Positions 48,401 to 59,834 of a stretch of 64,000 nucleotides of DNA are shown piece after piece (within the stretch, counting starts at the first letter, position 1; every line of letters begins with the position of its first letter). Made by a program: the position numbers and the translations under genes. A model generated the notes under the pieces. The model ran no database searches. It was not told the origin of the DNA and saw nothing but the letters and a program-made list of their open reading frames with translations. Origin of the DNA: Zygnema circumcarinatum (lineage: Eukaryota > Streptophyta > Zygnematophyceae > Zygnematales > Zygnemataceae); NCBI GenBank assembly GCA_037447605.1, contig CM074811.1, positions 2,228,893 through 2,292,892 of the forward strand, given 5' to 3'.

Positions 48401-51400
48401 GGCGGAGGAGGAACTTCTACTCTGAAACTCTCTTCTCCTTCCCAAGTCAGCCCAGCTTGAGTTTCTTCTGCTTGTGCATCCTGGGCTTGTCCAATATGCT
48501 CATCTTCATGCATACGGCCATTTCCATTCCACTCTTCGGGATCGCTAACATGACCCCTGAATAGAAAGCCCTGTTGGGGTTCTGACCCCCTTGTATAATC
48601 TCCTCTACCCCTGGATTTCTCAGAAAGTTGTACAGAGCTATCAATTTGAGGCAACACCATCGATGATGTCCTTCCCGGGCCATGATCGACATAACCATTT
48701 GTTCTTCCTAACCTTCCCATTAACCTTGAACGCCTTTTACTACCATTCACTTCACCACTAGAAACGTTCCCTGTTGCCAGTACACTCTGATCATCTGCAC
48801 CAATCCTGCCAGCTACATCAGGGCCTGACCCATGCTGATCTTCCCCTCTCGTCTCCAAGGGCTCTTTCACACTTTTTTTTCCATTTTCTCTGGTGGTTAT
48901 AGATGTTGAGCCAAGCCGACCCCACACACTGCTAGGTTGCCCATCGTCTGCTCCCTCTTCGTGCAGAGGAACTTCAGAAGTCGTACCTTCCACTTCCATA
49001 CCACTAGAATCTGCCAAAAAGAAGTGCACGTGTACACTTTGTATTCTTAATACAAAACACAATAGAGTCTCGCAAAGGTGAGACAAGCTATGCTTGAACG
49101 ATAAGAACGATAAGAATCGCTAGCTAAATGAATTGCTTACACCTATGTTCGCTGCGAATGCTGCCAAGCAATGATACCAAAGAGTTGCCCTTTGCCCATT
49201 GAAGAAAACAGCTCAAAATTTCTACTGATTGAACAAGCTAGCCAATCACATCAGAGACTCCTAGGTTACTCGTCACTACTAAATGAAGCCACAGATTAAA
49301 CGAGGGCATGCAACTCACCCTGCATGAAGGACATAAGACATTGACAGCCAACCGCATTGGATATCCAGGCCACTGGCAATGAGGTCTCGACAACACATCA
49401 GAAAACAATCAATCATACAAGTTCCTTATGTTGCCCGGACAAAGGTCACTACCGAATAGTGAAAGGCAAACCTCTGACAAGACATTTACCTGCATTAGGT
49501 GCGACTATTGAACGTAAGCGTTTGGCCGACGGAAGACCTGAAGCTGGTCCAACAGCATCTCTGACAGCGAACTGGAGAAGCCGAGCAGATGGATTCATCC
49601 GCACAACAGGAGGACCAGTGACCTGTCCCTCACAAAAAGTTCAAATGTGATCCTCAATTGTCTGCTAAACAGCTCAGTGGACATGTTACATGAAAACAAA
49701 CAACTAATCAAGCAAACCTGCAAATGCAGTAGTCCCTTGAGTACATTCGCCACGATCAATAAACAACATGACTCTCCCAAGATCATAATTTTAACTACCG
49801 ACTATCAACTGGCTGACAGGCTCATTATGCTATTTACGTACAAGTAGAATCACAACCAACGAACTATCTAATTACTATGAACCCAAACCAGAGTTTTAGC
49901 CAGTTTAAAGTGAACTGCAGTCATGTGCATACCCTGGATGGTACAGAGTCCCCGTAACGAAGATCATGTTCTGTCTTGGAATGGGTCGAGTCACTCTGCC
50001 GCCCACGCTTCAGCTTGGAGTGTCTGTCCCGCCCAAGAGACTCAAGCCCCTCTCGCATGCCACCTTCAATATGGTCCTCAGAACCATGATGTGACGTGAT
50101 CCGCTCTCGATGCCGCTGCTCTTCATCAATAACTGACCTGGGAATTGGAGCCTGCTCTTCCGCATTCATTTTCTCATCCTCGTCTACTCTTACATCACCT
50201 ACTCGAGACCCTATTGAGTCCCTTCCACCAGGTGCCAACTTCTCCCCTTGCAACGTCCTAGAATGAGTTCCTGTTTCATTTTTCACTCCTATCCTCTTCC
50301 ATGCGCCCTTTCCATTTCTGCGCTCCATCGATTGACCTTCAGGCGCTTCTCGACGGTCTGTATCTCTCGAAGCGGGAGGACGATAGAAGCGATCAACCCA
50401 CTGATACTGATTCCTCCCACTTCTATCGTCCCCTTCATCCAGTCTTCGAGCATCTGCTGTTGGAGGAGAACGTTCAGCAAGCTTCCTAGTTTCTAAGTTA
50501 CGATTATGATGACGCCCATCTTGGACATGATCATGCTCGCTTCGCATGGGCATTTCAGATTCTCTAGCTCTTGATGTGTCAGGCTCATGCCTGCTCCGCC
50601 AGTGTCGCTCTCCCTTCTGGACACTTTCCGCTTCAACCCTCTCAGACCCTCGCCTCTCACTTGGTGAATCATATCGACCCCCGGCTTTGGACAAAAATCG
50701 GCCAAAACCATCTTCCTCTCTAAGCCTGCGACCTTTGTTTCCTTCCGGTGTATGGTTCCTTCCATCATCTTTGTAGGCTAGGTCTGGTCTACTTCTAGTA
50801 CCAGCAATATCCTCGTCAAAGTTCCCTCTGTTTAGTTCTTCCTTATGTTGTCTGAGATTCCAGTCTCTTTCAACCTCTGCAGACGTGTTCTTTAAAGGAG
50901 ATGCGGATGTTTGAAGGTGGCCATCCACCTGCAATTAATTGAAGAAAATAACCGTGTACTAAGATCCTCATGAAAGCCAACCATGTAAACACCCATGAAA
51001 CCCTCATGCAACATACAAAAAAGGGTAATTGCAAATGAAACCTCACCTCCAGTGATTCGCCCTTGACATGTGCTCCAGGTTGGCTCCCCTCTTCATTCTC
51101 GGCTTCGGCAAACGGAAATGCCACATTAGAATCATTTTCTTGAGGCTCCTCAACAGCAGGCTTGGATACGTATAGGTGCTTATTTGCAGTCAAATGGTCC
51201 CAAAGCCTGCGAAGAATACATAGCGTCGGTATTGGCCAGTTCATGCATATGGACACAAACTGCAGAGCACAAGCCGACGCACTAGCAACTAACTGCAAAG
51301 AGACTCATGCTCTATAATAGCAAGAGAGACTGCAGCGAGCCTGCCTGGTTGGGTTCCTTGTCAGAGTAATAGCACAGACTCCTGCAACAGTTAGACCACA

Positions 51401-51966
51401 AGCACAATTGATCCTTGAAAGGAGACTCACCATTCCACAAATGGTTCCGTGTTACTACCGAGAAAAGCTTCCAAATCTTCAATTGTTTGAGAATATTGCT
51501 TTCCATGACCCACAAGTACAACCACGTACTCCTGCAAACACCATTGTTGAATACCAATTATTTTACTTAAAAGAGCAAGTTGAAGGCTTGACAATACTTA
51601 AGCACCAAAATTGACTATTCAAGACTCAATTTTAGCCACGTGAATAAAAAGCAAGGATAGTATCTACTAAAAGGGCATGGAGAGTAACAACTCTTTTCTC
51701 TCGAGGCTTCGCATGCTGGAAAGTGATTTTTTTTCTTTCCATATATCTCAAGCATGAAAGCATCTTGAAGCAGGAGACACTCGTTAGACACGGTGATCAA
51801 CACACACCGCGAGCACATCGTCGGTGTAACTCCCCATGAATTCAGCCAGCTTTGCTTGTACTGTTTTCCGCAAACGCTCAGCTCCCGGGCTGTGGATGGT
51901 TATAGAGAAGGTCTTTCTTCGGACATCCATCCTCTTCAGCCCGTCCGCCTCCTCCTTGCTCCCCAT
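45478..51966 (-). CDS. PWI-fold plus RRM nuclear poly(A)-binding-like protein
   Basis: Eleven exons on the - strand: 51808-51966, 51431-51531, 51047-51206, 49933-50928, 49490-49622, 48091-49010, 47541-47658, 47222-47289, 46733-46839, 46347-46434 and 45478-45909 (1093 aa). Residues about 30-98 (LRKTVQAKLAEFMGSYTDDVL, EYVVVLVGHGK, FVEWLWDHL) fit the N-terminal PWI-like fold of Nab2/ZC3H14. Residues 100-820 are charged, Arg/Glu/Ser-rich and probably disordered. A coiled coil at about 824-862 (VDQMKRRMRQVQLEMTKLRA) stands directly before an RRM at about 877-952, with RNP2 SIFVSN and RNP1 RGCAYIEF, as in PABPN1. The C-terminus is Gly/Arg/Ser-rich without a CCCH finger. The expected place is the nucleus, in poly(A) tail or mRNP metabolism. 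A plant family of this build (At3g12640-like) is known to me from memory only. The upstream in-frame TTG was rejected in favour of ATG 51966. Confidence 0.85.
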
Positions 51967-52510
51967 CGATTCGCTATCAACAGAGAAGCGAGCACCAGCT
52001 CGAGTCAATGGCAGGCATCATGCCCATGGGCCGAGCTGCAGGGCACCGACACTGCCACAAACAAAGAGGCAGAGCCTGCTCCTCCCTCCATCCATGGCTG
52101 CGGTATTTTTTCCCTCCTGCAAGCCTTCCCTTCCAAGAAGAAGCCCTCGGCCTGTCCTAAAGCGGGAGGGAGGGAGGGAGGGCCAGCTTTGGCCTGCAAC
52201 AGATTCCTTCTGTTAGGAACTACAGGTGGTCGAGCATCTCCAATGGCGAGGCGCCACGTGTACAATTTTGTACACATGGCAGCTCGCTATTGGATGATGC
52301 TCGATGATGCTCGATGATGGTTCGCTTCGGGGAAAGGGAACAGCCGTTAGGGCTGAACCCGCGCAACCCTAAAAGTTGGGCGTGCAAGAGCGAAGGGAGG
52401 GGGAAAGTGAGTGAGAGAGAGGGAGAGGGAGAGAACGAAAGCGAAGGCGATTGTTCTCTTGTTAGCTTACTTTTCGAATATTTCAGAGTTGGTTCTCGGA
52501 AAGGGCAGCC
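51967..52510. promoter_or_regulatory. Possible bidirectional promoter, PWI-RRM and PBA1
   Basis: The start codons are 544 bases apart and face away from each other. A G-box (CACGTG) lies at 52255-52260. A GATGATGCTC repeat is at 52292-52318 and a GA-rich leader at about 52408-52446 precedes PBA1. Shared regulation of an RNA-binding protein and a proteasome subunit is inferred from position only. Confidence 0.4.
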
Positions 52511-55500
52511 ATGGAGCACCTTGAACCTGACTGGATGACTACTGCAGTCGATCTTGGAGTAGGTTGTCCATTCTCGGTCCAGCTTTATTTAATTGCTGAT
52601 TTGACAGCTAATCGGGGTTGGTGATATGAGAGATAGAAGAAAGAGGCTACCCCCCCTCCCTCCCCCCTTTTTTTTGTTTTTAATTGAGAGTCTTGCAGAG
52701 AGATTAGGTTCAACTTGATGCTAAGCAAGTAGATCTGTGTCATTTAGTTTTTGTAAGCTGGGAATGTTGTTTCCTCAGTCAGGATACAGGCAATAGCACA
52801 ACATGCTGACTATTTAGCATCTTCGGGTTGACTTTAGTTGCAACAGTTGTAATTGTTTTTGTGCATTGCGTACATGCGCAGACGACTATTATGGCCACAA
52901 CGTACAACGGCGGAGTCATTTTGGGAGCTGATACTCGAACTACTACGGGTATTGTTTTTCCCAGTTTGATTCCCACTGTCACCATGGCTGACATGCCGCA
53001 AATACCCTATCAGAGCTAAGACTGTGTTGAGCATGCGAGGCTTAGTCGAAGCGGTCGTGGAACGTTTGTTACGGGGCTAGATATGCTGATTTAAATGTTT
53101 TTCTAATAAGCACTTTTAGGGGTAGTGGACTCAAAGATTTTTGGGTGGTGAATTTTGCTGTTTCCTGCAGGCACGTACATATCTAACCGAGTCTCAGACA
53201 AAGTGACTCCGTTGACAGACAATGTGTACATGTGCAGATCGGGCTCGGTAAGATTATTTTGGGATTAGCGAGGCTGTATTGAATTGAGAAATGGCATGTG
53301 CCTGCTGCTCCGAACGAAACACTCCGCTTTCCGCCTTTTACAAGCTGAGAGTGCGTATGATAAGTGAAAGATTCTTGTTGCATTTGTGCAGGCTGCTGAT
53401 GCACAGCTCATCTCTGATTATGTTCGATATTTCTTGGAGCAGCACGTGTAAGTGAATTGCAAAGACAAGTGTTTGTGAAATGCACTTCACTCGGGTGAAA
53501 TCGTACCTGTGACAGCTTTTGCAGCAGATGAACAGTGCCATCGACTAGAAAGATCAAGGGAGTCCTTCTGTAGTTTGGACAAAAGAATGTTTCAATTTTG
53601 TTAATTGGGTTCGGTTAGGCTCTGTCGGTATCTCATAGCTTGCTCGCGGAGGATGTGCAGGGTGGAAAAAGGTGCACCTGCAGATGTAAAAACGGCAGCA
53701 AATTTGGCCACACAATTGAACTATCATAATAAGGTCTGCAAGTATGGTCCAATTTCGGATGCCAGTTTGCTGCCTTTCCATTTTGTTGTGCTTTCAGGAA
53801 GGAAAGAAATCCGACTCTAGTGCTCGCCTTATGCGGGATTGTGAACTGTTCTGGATAGACTCTGAAAGACTAGCATCCGATTGAACCGATGTGTCTACAG
53901 GATGCAAGTGCTGCGCCGATGATTTCGATGTTACTAACTTAAATATATGCGCTTCTGTCTTGGGTAGAGGATGCTGGAAGCTGGGATGATCGTGGCTGGA
54001 TGGGATAAATATGAAGGCGGTAGTGTTTACGCTCTTCCTATTGGTGGAACTATGTTGAAGCTGCCCTTTGCTACTGGTGGTATGTATACTTCAGTCAATA
54101 TTCTTTTGATGCTGTGTCTTTGGTTTGCTGATGAGTGAAGCCGTGCGCTCAGGCATCTATTGTCCAACTGAAGGCCAAACATAGCGAGTTATGACGTTTC
54201 TTCGTGCAGCTATGGGACGGTTGCCGACGTGATGGCAAGATAAGTAATGTTTTTATCACCAGTTCTCATTCTAGTTATTGTTCATGGAATAGGATCGGGT
54301 TCAACCTACATATATGGCTTCTGTGATCAAGCTTGGAGGGAGAACATGACTCAAGAAGAAGCCGAGGTGCGTGCATCTTTTTGTGGTGACCAGACATAAA
54401 AAAAAATCATATTCGTTCAAGTTTCCATGGTGATTGACGCAAAACAGTAAGGACCTATTCATAGTGCTGAGTATGACTTTTAGTTTTCTGGGTTACGAAA
54501 AGTGGGCGTAAGTAGAATAAAGATATTGTCTGGATTTGGAGCTCGGTGCCAAATGAGTAAACACCTCCTTTCTTTCCCCTTCTTAAACAAAAATGTGAGA
54601 ACGTGCTGTCACGTGCCAGAGTAATGATTAAAGTTTAGGGGATAGTTACTGTTGCATAATTGTTTCAGGCTTAACTTACGTTCAAAGAATTTCAATACTA
54701 AACCAATACATGAAGCGAATGCATGTTTGGACTCCTAATTCTGGCTCAAGTTCGATATCTTCAACCCGATTGATTCATAGGTCTCATTCACCCGAGCAAG
54801 GACACTGAGACGTGAATTTTTCATCTTTCTGTTGGTCTTTTTCACTGAATGTTTTATAACTAATTCTGATGGCTACATTCTGGGACCTGGGTGGCATTCA
54901 GGCGTTTGTATTGAAAGCATGTTCCTTGGCTATGGCAAGAGATGGAGGAAGTGGAGGAAATGTTCGTATGGTCATTGTGAGTACTATAGGCTCTACTGGA
55001 TAGGAGTCAATGTTCGAGCTGTTCAATGTTGTCTTTATTCGAGCTTAAAGTGTGGAGTGTTGATCTGCACCCTGTTGAACCCTATTTGCAGAAGCATCTT
55101 AGCGTCTTGGCTTTCGAATTGTGAGGTATATGGACAGATTGAAACTAAGTGAAACCGGCTGCATCATATTGACGATAGCAATGTTTTTCCTGAAAACACA
55201 ATACAGCTTTGTTCAGTCTGTTAGTATTCGAATTTGTCTAGCGAAGGTGCCAGAAATGCTGTTGTTCTCGATTCCACTGTCAGGCATTCAACCCTTATAT
55301 CTGTACCCGCCGTCACATGGCATCCTTCCATCATCTTGTGTGTTTGAAACTTCGCATCCAAGAGTTGGAGTAGGACTTTTGCTGTATAATTTGCCAGAAA
55401 TTAGGTCAGAAAAAGGAAGACTTCTGATTTCTCGTCGGAGAAGGTTGGAAATTGCTCGCTCTGTTTTGCATTGTACTGGAAAGAACAAAATCTTTGCAGT

Positions 55501-55880
55501 TCTTTCAGCTGCGTGGCTTTTTCCCGACACTGCAAAGGTTGATAGAAATATTGTTGGAACCCGAACAGCGTTGGAAAGGTCTGTCAGAACTTTTGGGTCA
55601 TTTTGCGAGTTCAATTATGTCATGTGCCATGTCTTGCTTGAAGGTGTGAATGGCTCAAATATTTTGCATAATCTCGCTATTGGTACCCCGTCCTGTTTGT
55701 ATCAAGAGCCTTCCCCTTAGCGTGTGAATAATTGTTGAAAGCCGTGAAACTCCGTGGCAGGTGAATGAGAAAGGCGCAACCAGGAAGTTTTTCCCTGCTG
55801 ACAAGCTGCCACTGTTTTATGAGGAGATGGTTCCACAAGCGTCTCTTCTATCGGGAGAGAACAACAGCATGTCAACATGA
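52511..55880 (+). CDS. PBA1: 20S proteasome subunit beta-1 (PBA1, beta type-6)
   Basis: Nine exons: 52511-52558, 52882-52948, 53171-53247, 53392-53447, 53661-53733, 53968-54079, 54293-54366, 54902-54976 and 55761-55880 (233 aa, the same length as Arabidopsis PBA1). A 16-residue propeptide ending DLG precedes the catalytic Thr of [11 protein letters not shown]. The Asp of GADTR and the Lys of NRVSDK complete the active-site triad of the caspase-like (beta-1) site. Other conserved words are [24 protein letters not shown] and [11 protein letters not shown]. The subunit sits in the inner beta ring of the 20S core and cleaves after acidic residues. The propeptide cleavage point falls exactly at the first intron. 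Open frames in the 784-base last intron are not coding. Confidence 0.96.
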
Positions 55881-56695
55881 AGCGACCTTCTCCAACAATC
55901 TGAATTGTGAGCTCTATGCTGTGGTCTGACCTAAGCAGCAGCCTGAGCTGATGGGAGACACTTCCATTCGGTGTTCCAGCCCCCCTAAGCGCTCCCTCTC
56001 CCACTCTCTCTCTCTTCACCAAAGCAATTGCAGTCGGAGCTGCCACATGCGGGACATTGTTGTCTTATGCGCTTCCAGTATTGCTCTACAGAGACATAAC
56101 GGAGAAACTGAGCAGTTGGGGCTAGAAGTGAGAGTGGGAGTTCAGGCGTTGTGCTTGCGGCTTTGTAACTTTAATCTGTGGACCCGTCCTGTATAGCAGA
56201 ATTGGCTGTTCTCCTGTTGGGCTCCTCTTGGCTTCCGCGGGTGCCGGCAGATCTCATGACTCAGCTTTGCAAGTTTAGATGCACAATGGGGGCATTGCTT
56301 CTCGGGTTCTTGTACTCTTTTTCTTTCTCGTTTTTTAATGTGTCATCAAAATTAGTTGCTTTTCGAGTATTTTCAGACTTAGTCCTGTAACAGCGCTTTG
56401 GAGGATTGTGAACTAGAGCACCACAAATGGTTTCTCTTGGTGTCCCAATTTTCACCTTCGGCATGTTTGGAATGTGAAGTTTTATTGACATAAAAATGTA
56501 CTGGAGATTAAATAGAAAAGCTTGGCACAGGCCAGGGGAACACTGCTCCATCCAAGAAGGGCTTGATGGATTTACCTATCTCTAGGGCTATCATAACTGA
56601 ACCTAATTAAAAACTGAAAGCCTCTTCTACGGGTTGCATCCACGCCGGCTACTTTATAAGCCAAGTCACATAATTTACATTTTTTTCGTGCCAAT
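55881..56695. other. Convergent 3' regions of PBA1 and the glycosyltransferase
   Basis: Stops of the two genes face each other over about 815 bases. The DNA is T-rich near 56310-56345. No coding signal was found. Confidence 0.5.
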
Positions 56696-59600
56696 TCACA
56701 AATCTACTTCCCCGCACACATTGTCAATGCTGGCTGGTCTGAGCTCGGACTCTAAACTGCAAAAAGTTCGCCTCCAGAGCTTCACCGCTTTGGTGCGATC
56801 ATTCGCCATCCAATCAGAAATGTCGCCCCAAGGAGTGGCTCTCAAGTCAAAGGTCAATATCTTCCACTGCGGAAAAAACTTCATGAGCCCCTCCTTGAAC
56901 CACATATCCACTCCATACGAACTGGGGATCCGGTGCTCCGAGGACTGTGCAAACCAATCGTAATAATAAGCGTTCAAGTATCGGTCCAGGGAGCCATGAG
57001 GGTACTTAAGCACTGCCAGCTTCGCCACCAGGTCCTTGAAAACCTCCTTGTTGGGCTGGATGACCATCACTCGGGAGGAGAACATGTCAGGCGGGAATAC
57101 ACTCGGAATGGCTGCAAAGGACTCGTACCGCAATAGGTCGTTGCAGTTGTCAGTGAAGAGAGAGAGGGGGTGCACATACACAAGCTTGTCAAAGCCTGCC
57201 TGCTGATTCCAGACGTGCAAAACTGAGAACTCGGGAGGGAGTTTCCGCTTGCCCACAACTATGGGGTCCACAATGCGAACATAATTGAATAAACGAATGA
57301 AGGGATCCCATGCCTCGCGGTTCAGTGTCGAAAGCACGAGAAGCATAGTTTTCCGCCAAGAGTTGAATGAATGGTGCTGCTGATACGAGGTCGCCCACAC
57401 GGCAGCTGCCTGCGGATGGTCCTCCCAAAGCACTGTTACGAAGGCTTCACTGCTGCCTGTAGCACGTGGTGGGATGAGCTGCACATGTGGCACGTTTGAG
57501 TTGGCTATTGCGCCGAGTGGAACAGGACCCATTGTTGCTTCTGGATAGGTTTCATATGCCTTTGCATTCGGAAGCATCTTGACAATGGAGACATTTCCTT
57601 CGTCAAGTGGTCTCCATGAGTTGGCTGCCAACGCCTGTGACAACTTCAGCCATATATCACACCAGATGAGTTCACTGCTGTTGGAGGTGAGTCTCCAGGG
57701 CTTGTGCCACGGACCTGCAAAGTGTACAACTGCCAGAGGACCATAGGCCTCATATATTTTGTTCATGTCATACCATTCCGGGGGGTGGTAATGAGGAGGA
57801 AAAAGGAATACCGCATTATAGCGGGCTGGAAGACGGTGAGCAGGCGGCATCTCAAACCAGCCGCTGTAGTAGGAATTCAAGAAGCCCTGGTCTCCTTTAT
57901 TGTACGATGGGAGTAGGTCCAGCTTGGAAAGCATGTCTGCATGGGTAGCCTGCACACGTACAGCTAGTGAAGCTAAGAGCCATGCAGCACCGGATGGAAA
58001 GAATGGAGCAGGTATATGAGAACGAGATAGGAAACCTCCCCCTTGTGAAATGTTTGTAAAGTATCGGAGAAACAACGTCACAAGTGGGCCACACAGGAAG
58101 TGTGAATTGAAGCAAAGGATTTCCATGCAAAGATGAGTTTCATGGGATGCAAGTTACAAGGGCACTATCAGGATCAGCACTTGGTAGAAGGGTGTGGCCA
58201 ACCGAGGCTCCCTCTATAAGCTGAATGCGCATATTGAGAGTGACTCAGATTTTGCAAGGGAAACATAAAGCTCCATCGCTCTCCAAAACCCCTGAGCTCT
58301 GTGAGGAAGTAAGTACCTTGGACGGTTTAAGGACAAGCAGACCGCTGTTAAACTTCCCGGACATGTAAACGTCTGGTACTGCTGATGGCTCCGGGTGAGC
58401 AAATAAATGATCGAGGTTCGCCAGAATCATTGTATCAACATCAATGTAGACCACTTTCGCATAATCCAAGAGTAGCCATGCATTGAGCTTGTTGAAACCC
58501 TTCACTCTGTACTTATTCTTTACACTCTTCACCTTCAGAACCTTGTCGAAGTGCGCCAGTAGAATGGGGTCCTTCAGATTCAAATTACTCGTGTCATCAA
58601 TCATGAGGACGAAGTCATGCACAGTGCCCGTATTTCTTAGGGACTGCGACAAAACCAACGCAGCCGGAATGTAATCCGCTGAGCCGATGAGAGTTGTGTA
58701 TGCGAACCGGCTTTCCGTGACCACGATGTTTTGCCCCACTGCTCGACGTGCCAGCAGTTTTGAACCAGCTCTCTTGTCACAATGAACAATGACTCCAAAT
58801 TTATCGCAGAAAACCTGCTCAGAGACGTCGGTTGTCGCTTTGCTGCGACTGTACCGCAGCTCCATGCCTCCCCACAGCTTAACAAAAGAAGCAATGCAAG
58901 CACCTCGATCTTTTCGATGTCCTGCTCGAGCACTCAGACCAATGGCGCTTAGCTCGTCGTCCGAATTACGAGTATCGCCCCAGTCTCTGGGCGACCCCTC
59001 CACCAACTGAGGCCCAACTCCCGTCTCTGACGACACAAGAAAGTTCATTGCTATGTCTTCACAATTCATCCCCTTGTCAACAAATTCCTTCACTCCAGGC
59101 GGCGCACGGCAAGTGTAGTGAAAGAGATAATTGGTATGCAAAAGCATGAGCTTGGTCAGCATGATGGAGTACCGCTCAGGCAGCTTTGTGTACATCCATG
59201 ACTTTGTATCAAGATTGTAAATATGAGCCCTCGGGAAAAACCCAACGATCCGGTGCTGATTCTCTTGCCAAACCTTGAGTGCAAAATACAATGATTTCTC
59301 GTCCGCTGTAATGTCGTCGTCGCATATTGCAACAACTTTTGTGCGGATAAAGCTTCTTGGAAGGAAGCGGTCATTCAAACTATTGGTTTTCTGTCTCACT
59401 ACTTGGACGGGAGCTCCTGCACTCGCCCACTGTTCTCCATTACCTACAAGCTCCTCAGGAGTACTGACATTTCCCCATAACACGTAGATGGCATCTACAA
59501 CCAAACTCTGAGAATATGTAAACATGTTACGCTTCAGAAGCGCGATCCTCGCTTCTGAATAGCCATTAACTAAAATAGTAATGCGATCTTCCAGGAGCAT

Positions 59601-59834
59601 ATCTGTAGCAGGATACATCCTGCGGTCGCAGATGCTTGCATCTCCCAAGTGCTCCGCTGCATATGTGTCTGCTACTTCTGCCAGTGTAGCAGCCGGCGCA
59701 GAGACCAAAAGGCCTCTTAGTAAAAAAAGGAACAGTAATCCGAGAGCCACAAAACCACATTGCAGAGGATATCGCAAAACCCTAACTCCCGCGGTGTGCA
59801 GAGCGTGGGATGACCTGCTGGACATGAGACCCAT
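56696..59834 (-). CDS. Tri-domain glycosyltransferase: GT64, GT8, degenerate GT8
   Basis: Two exons, 58317-59834 and 56696-57949, join in phase 0 (923 aa). Residues 25-44 form a type II signal anchor (Golgi type). Residues about 82-300 are a GT64 (exostosin C-terminal type) domain: TILVNGYSEAR, CDDD at 171-174 for metal/UDP-sugar binding, and NCEDIAMNFL. Residues about 385-610 are a GT8 domain: FAYTTLIGSADY, DVD at 465-467, GDQGFLN and HFAGPWHKPW, all needed for activity and present. Residues about 672-900 are a second GT8-like fold in which FDKLVYVHPLSLF (HPL at 766-768) replaces the DxD motif and GSLDRYLN replaces GDQGFLN, so it is probably inactive. The product is expected to elongate a cell-wall or glycoprotein glycan in the Golgi. 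The sugars cannot be told from sequence. An upstream in-frame TTG was not used as start. Confidence 0.88.

Noticed and set aside
55121-55720. 199-codon frame between PBA1 exons 8 and 9
   Set aside because: It lies within an intron of a gene whose flanking exons match PBA1 exactly and has no recognisable domain.
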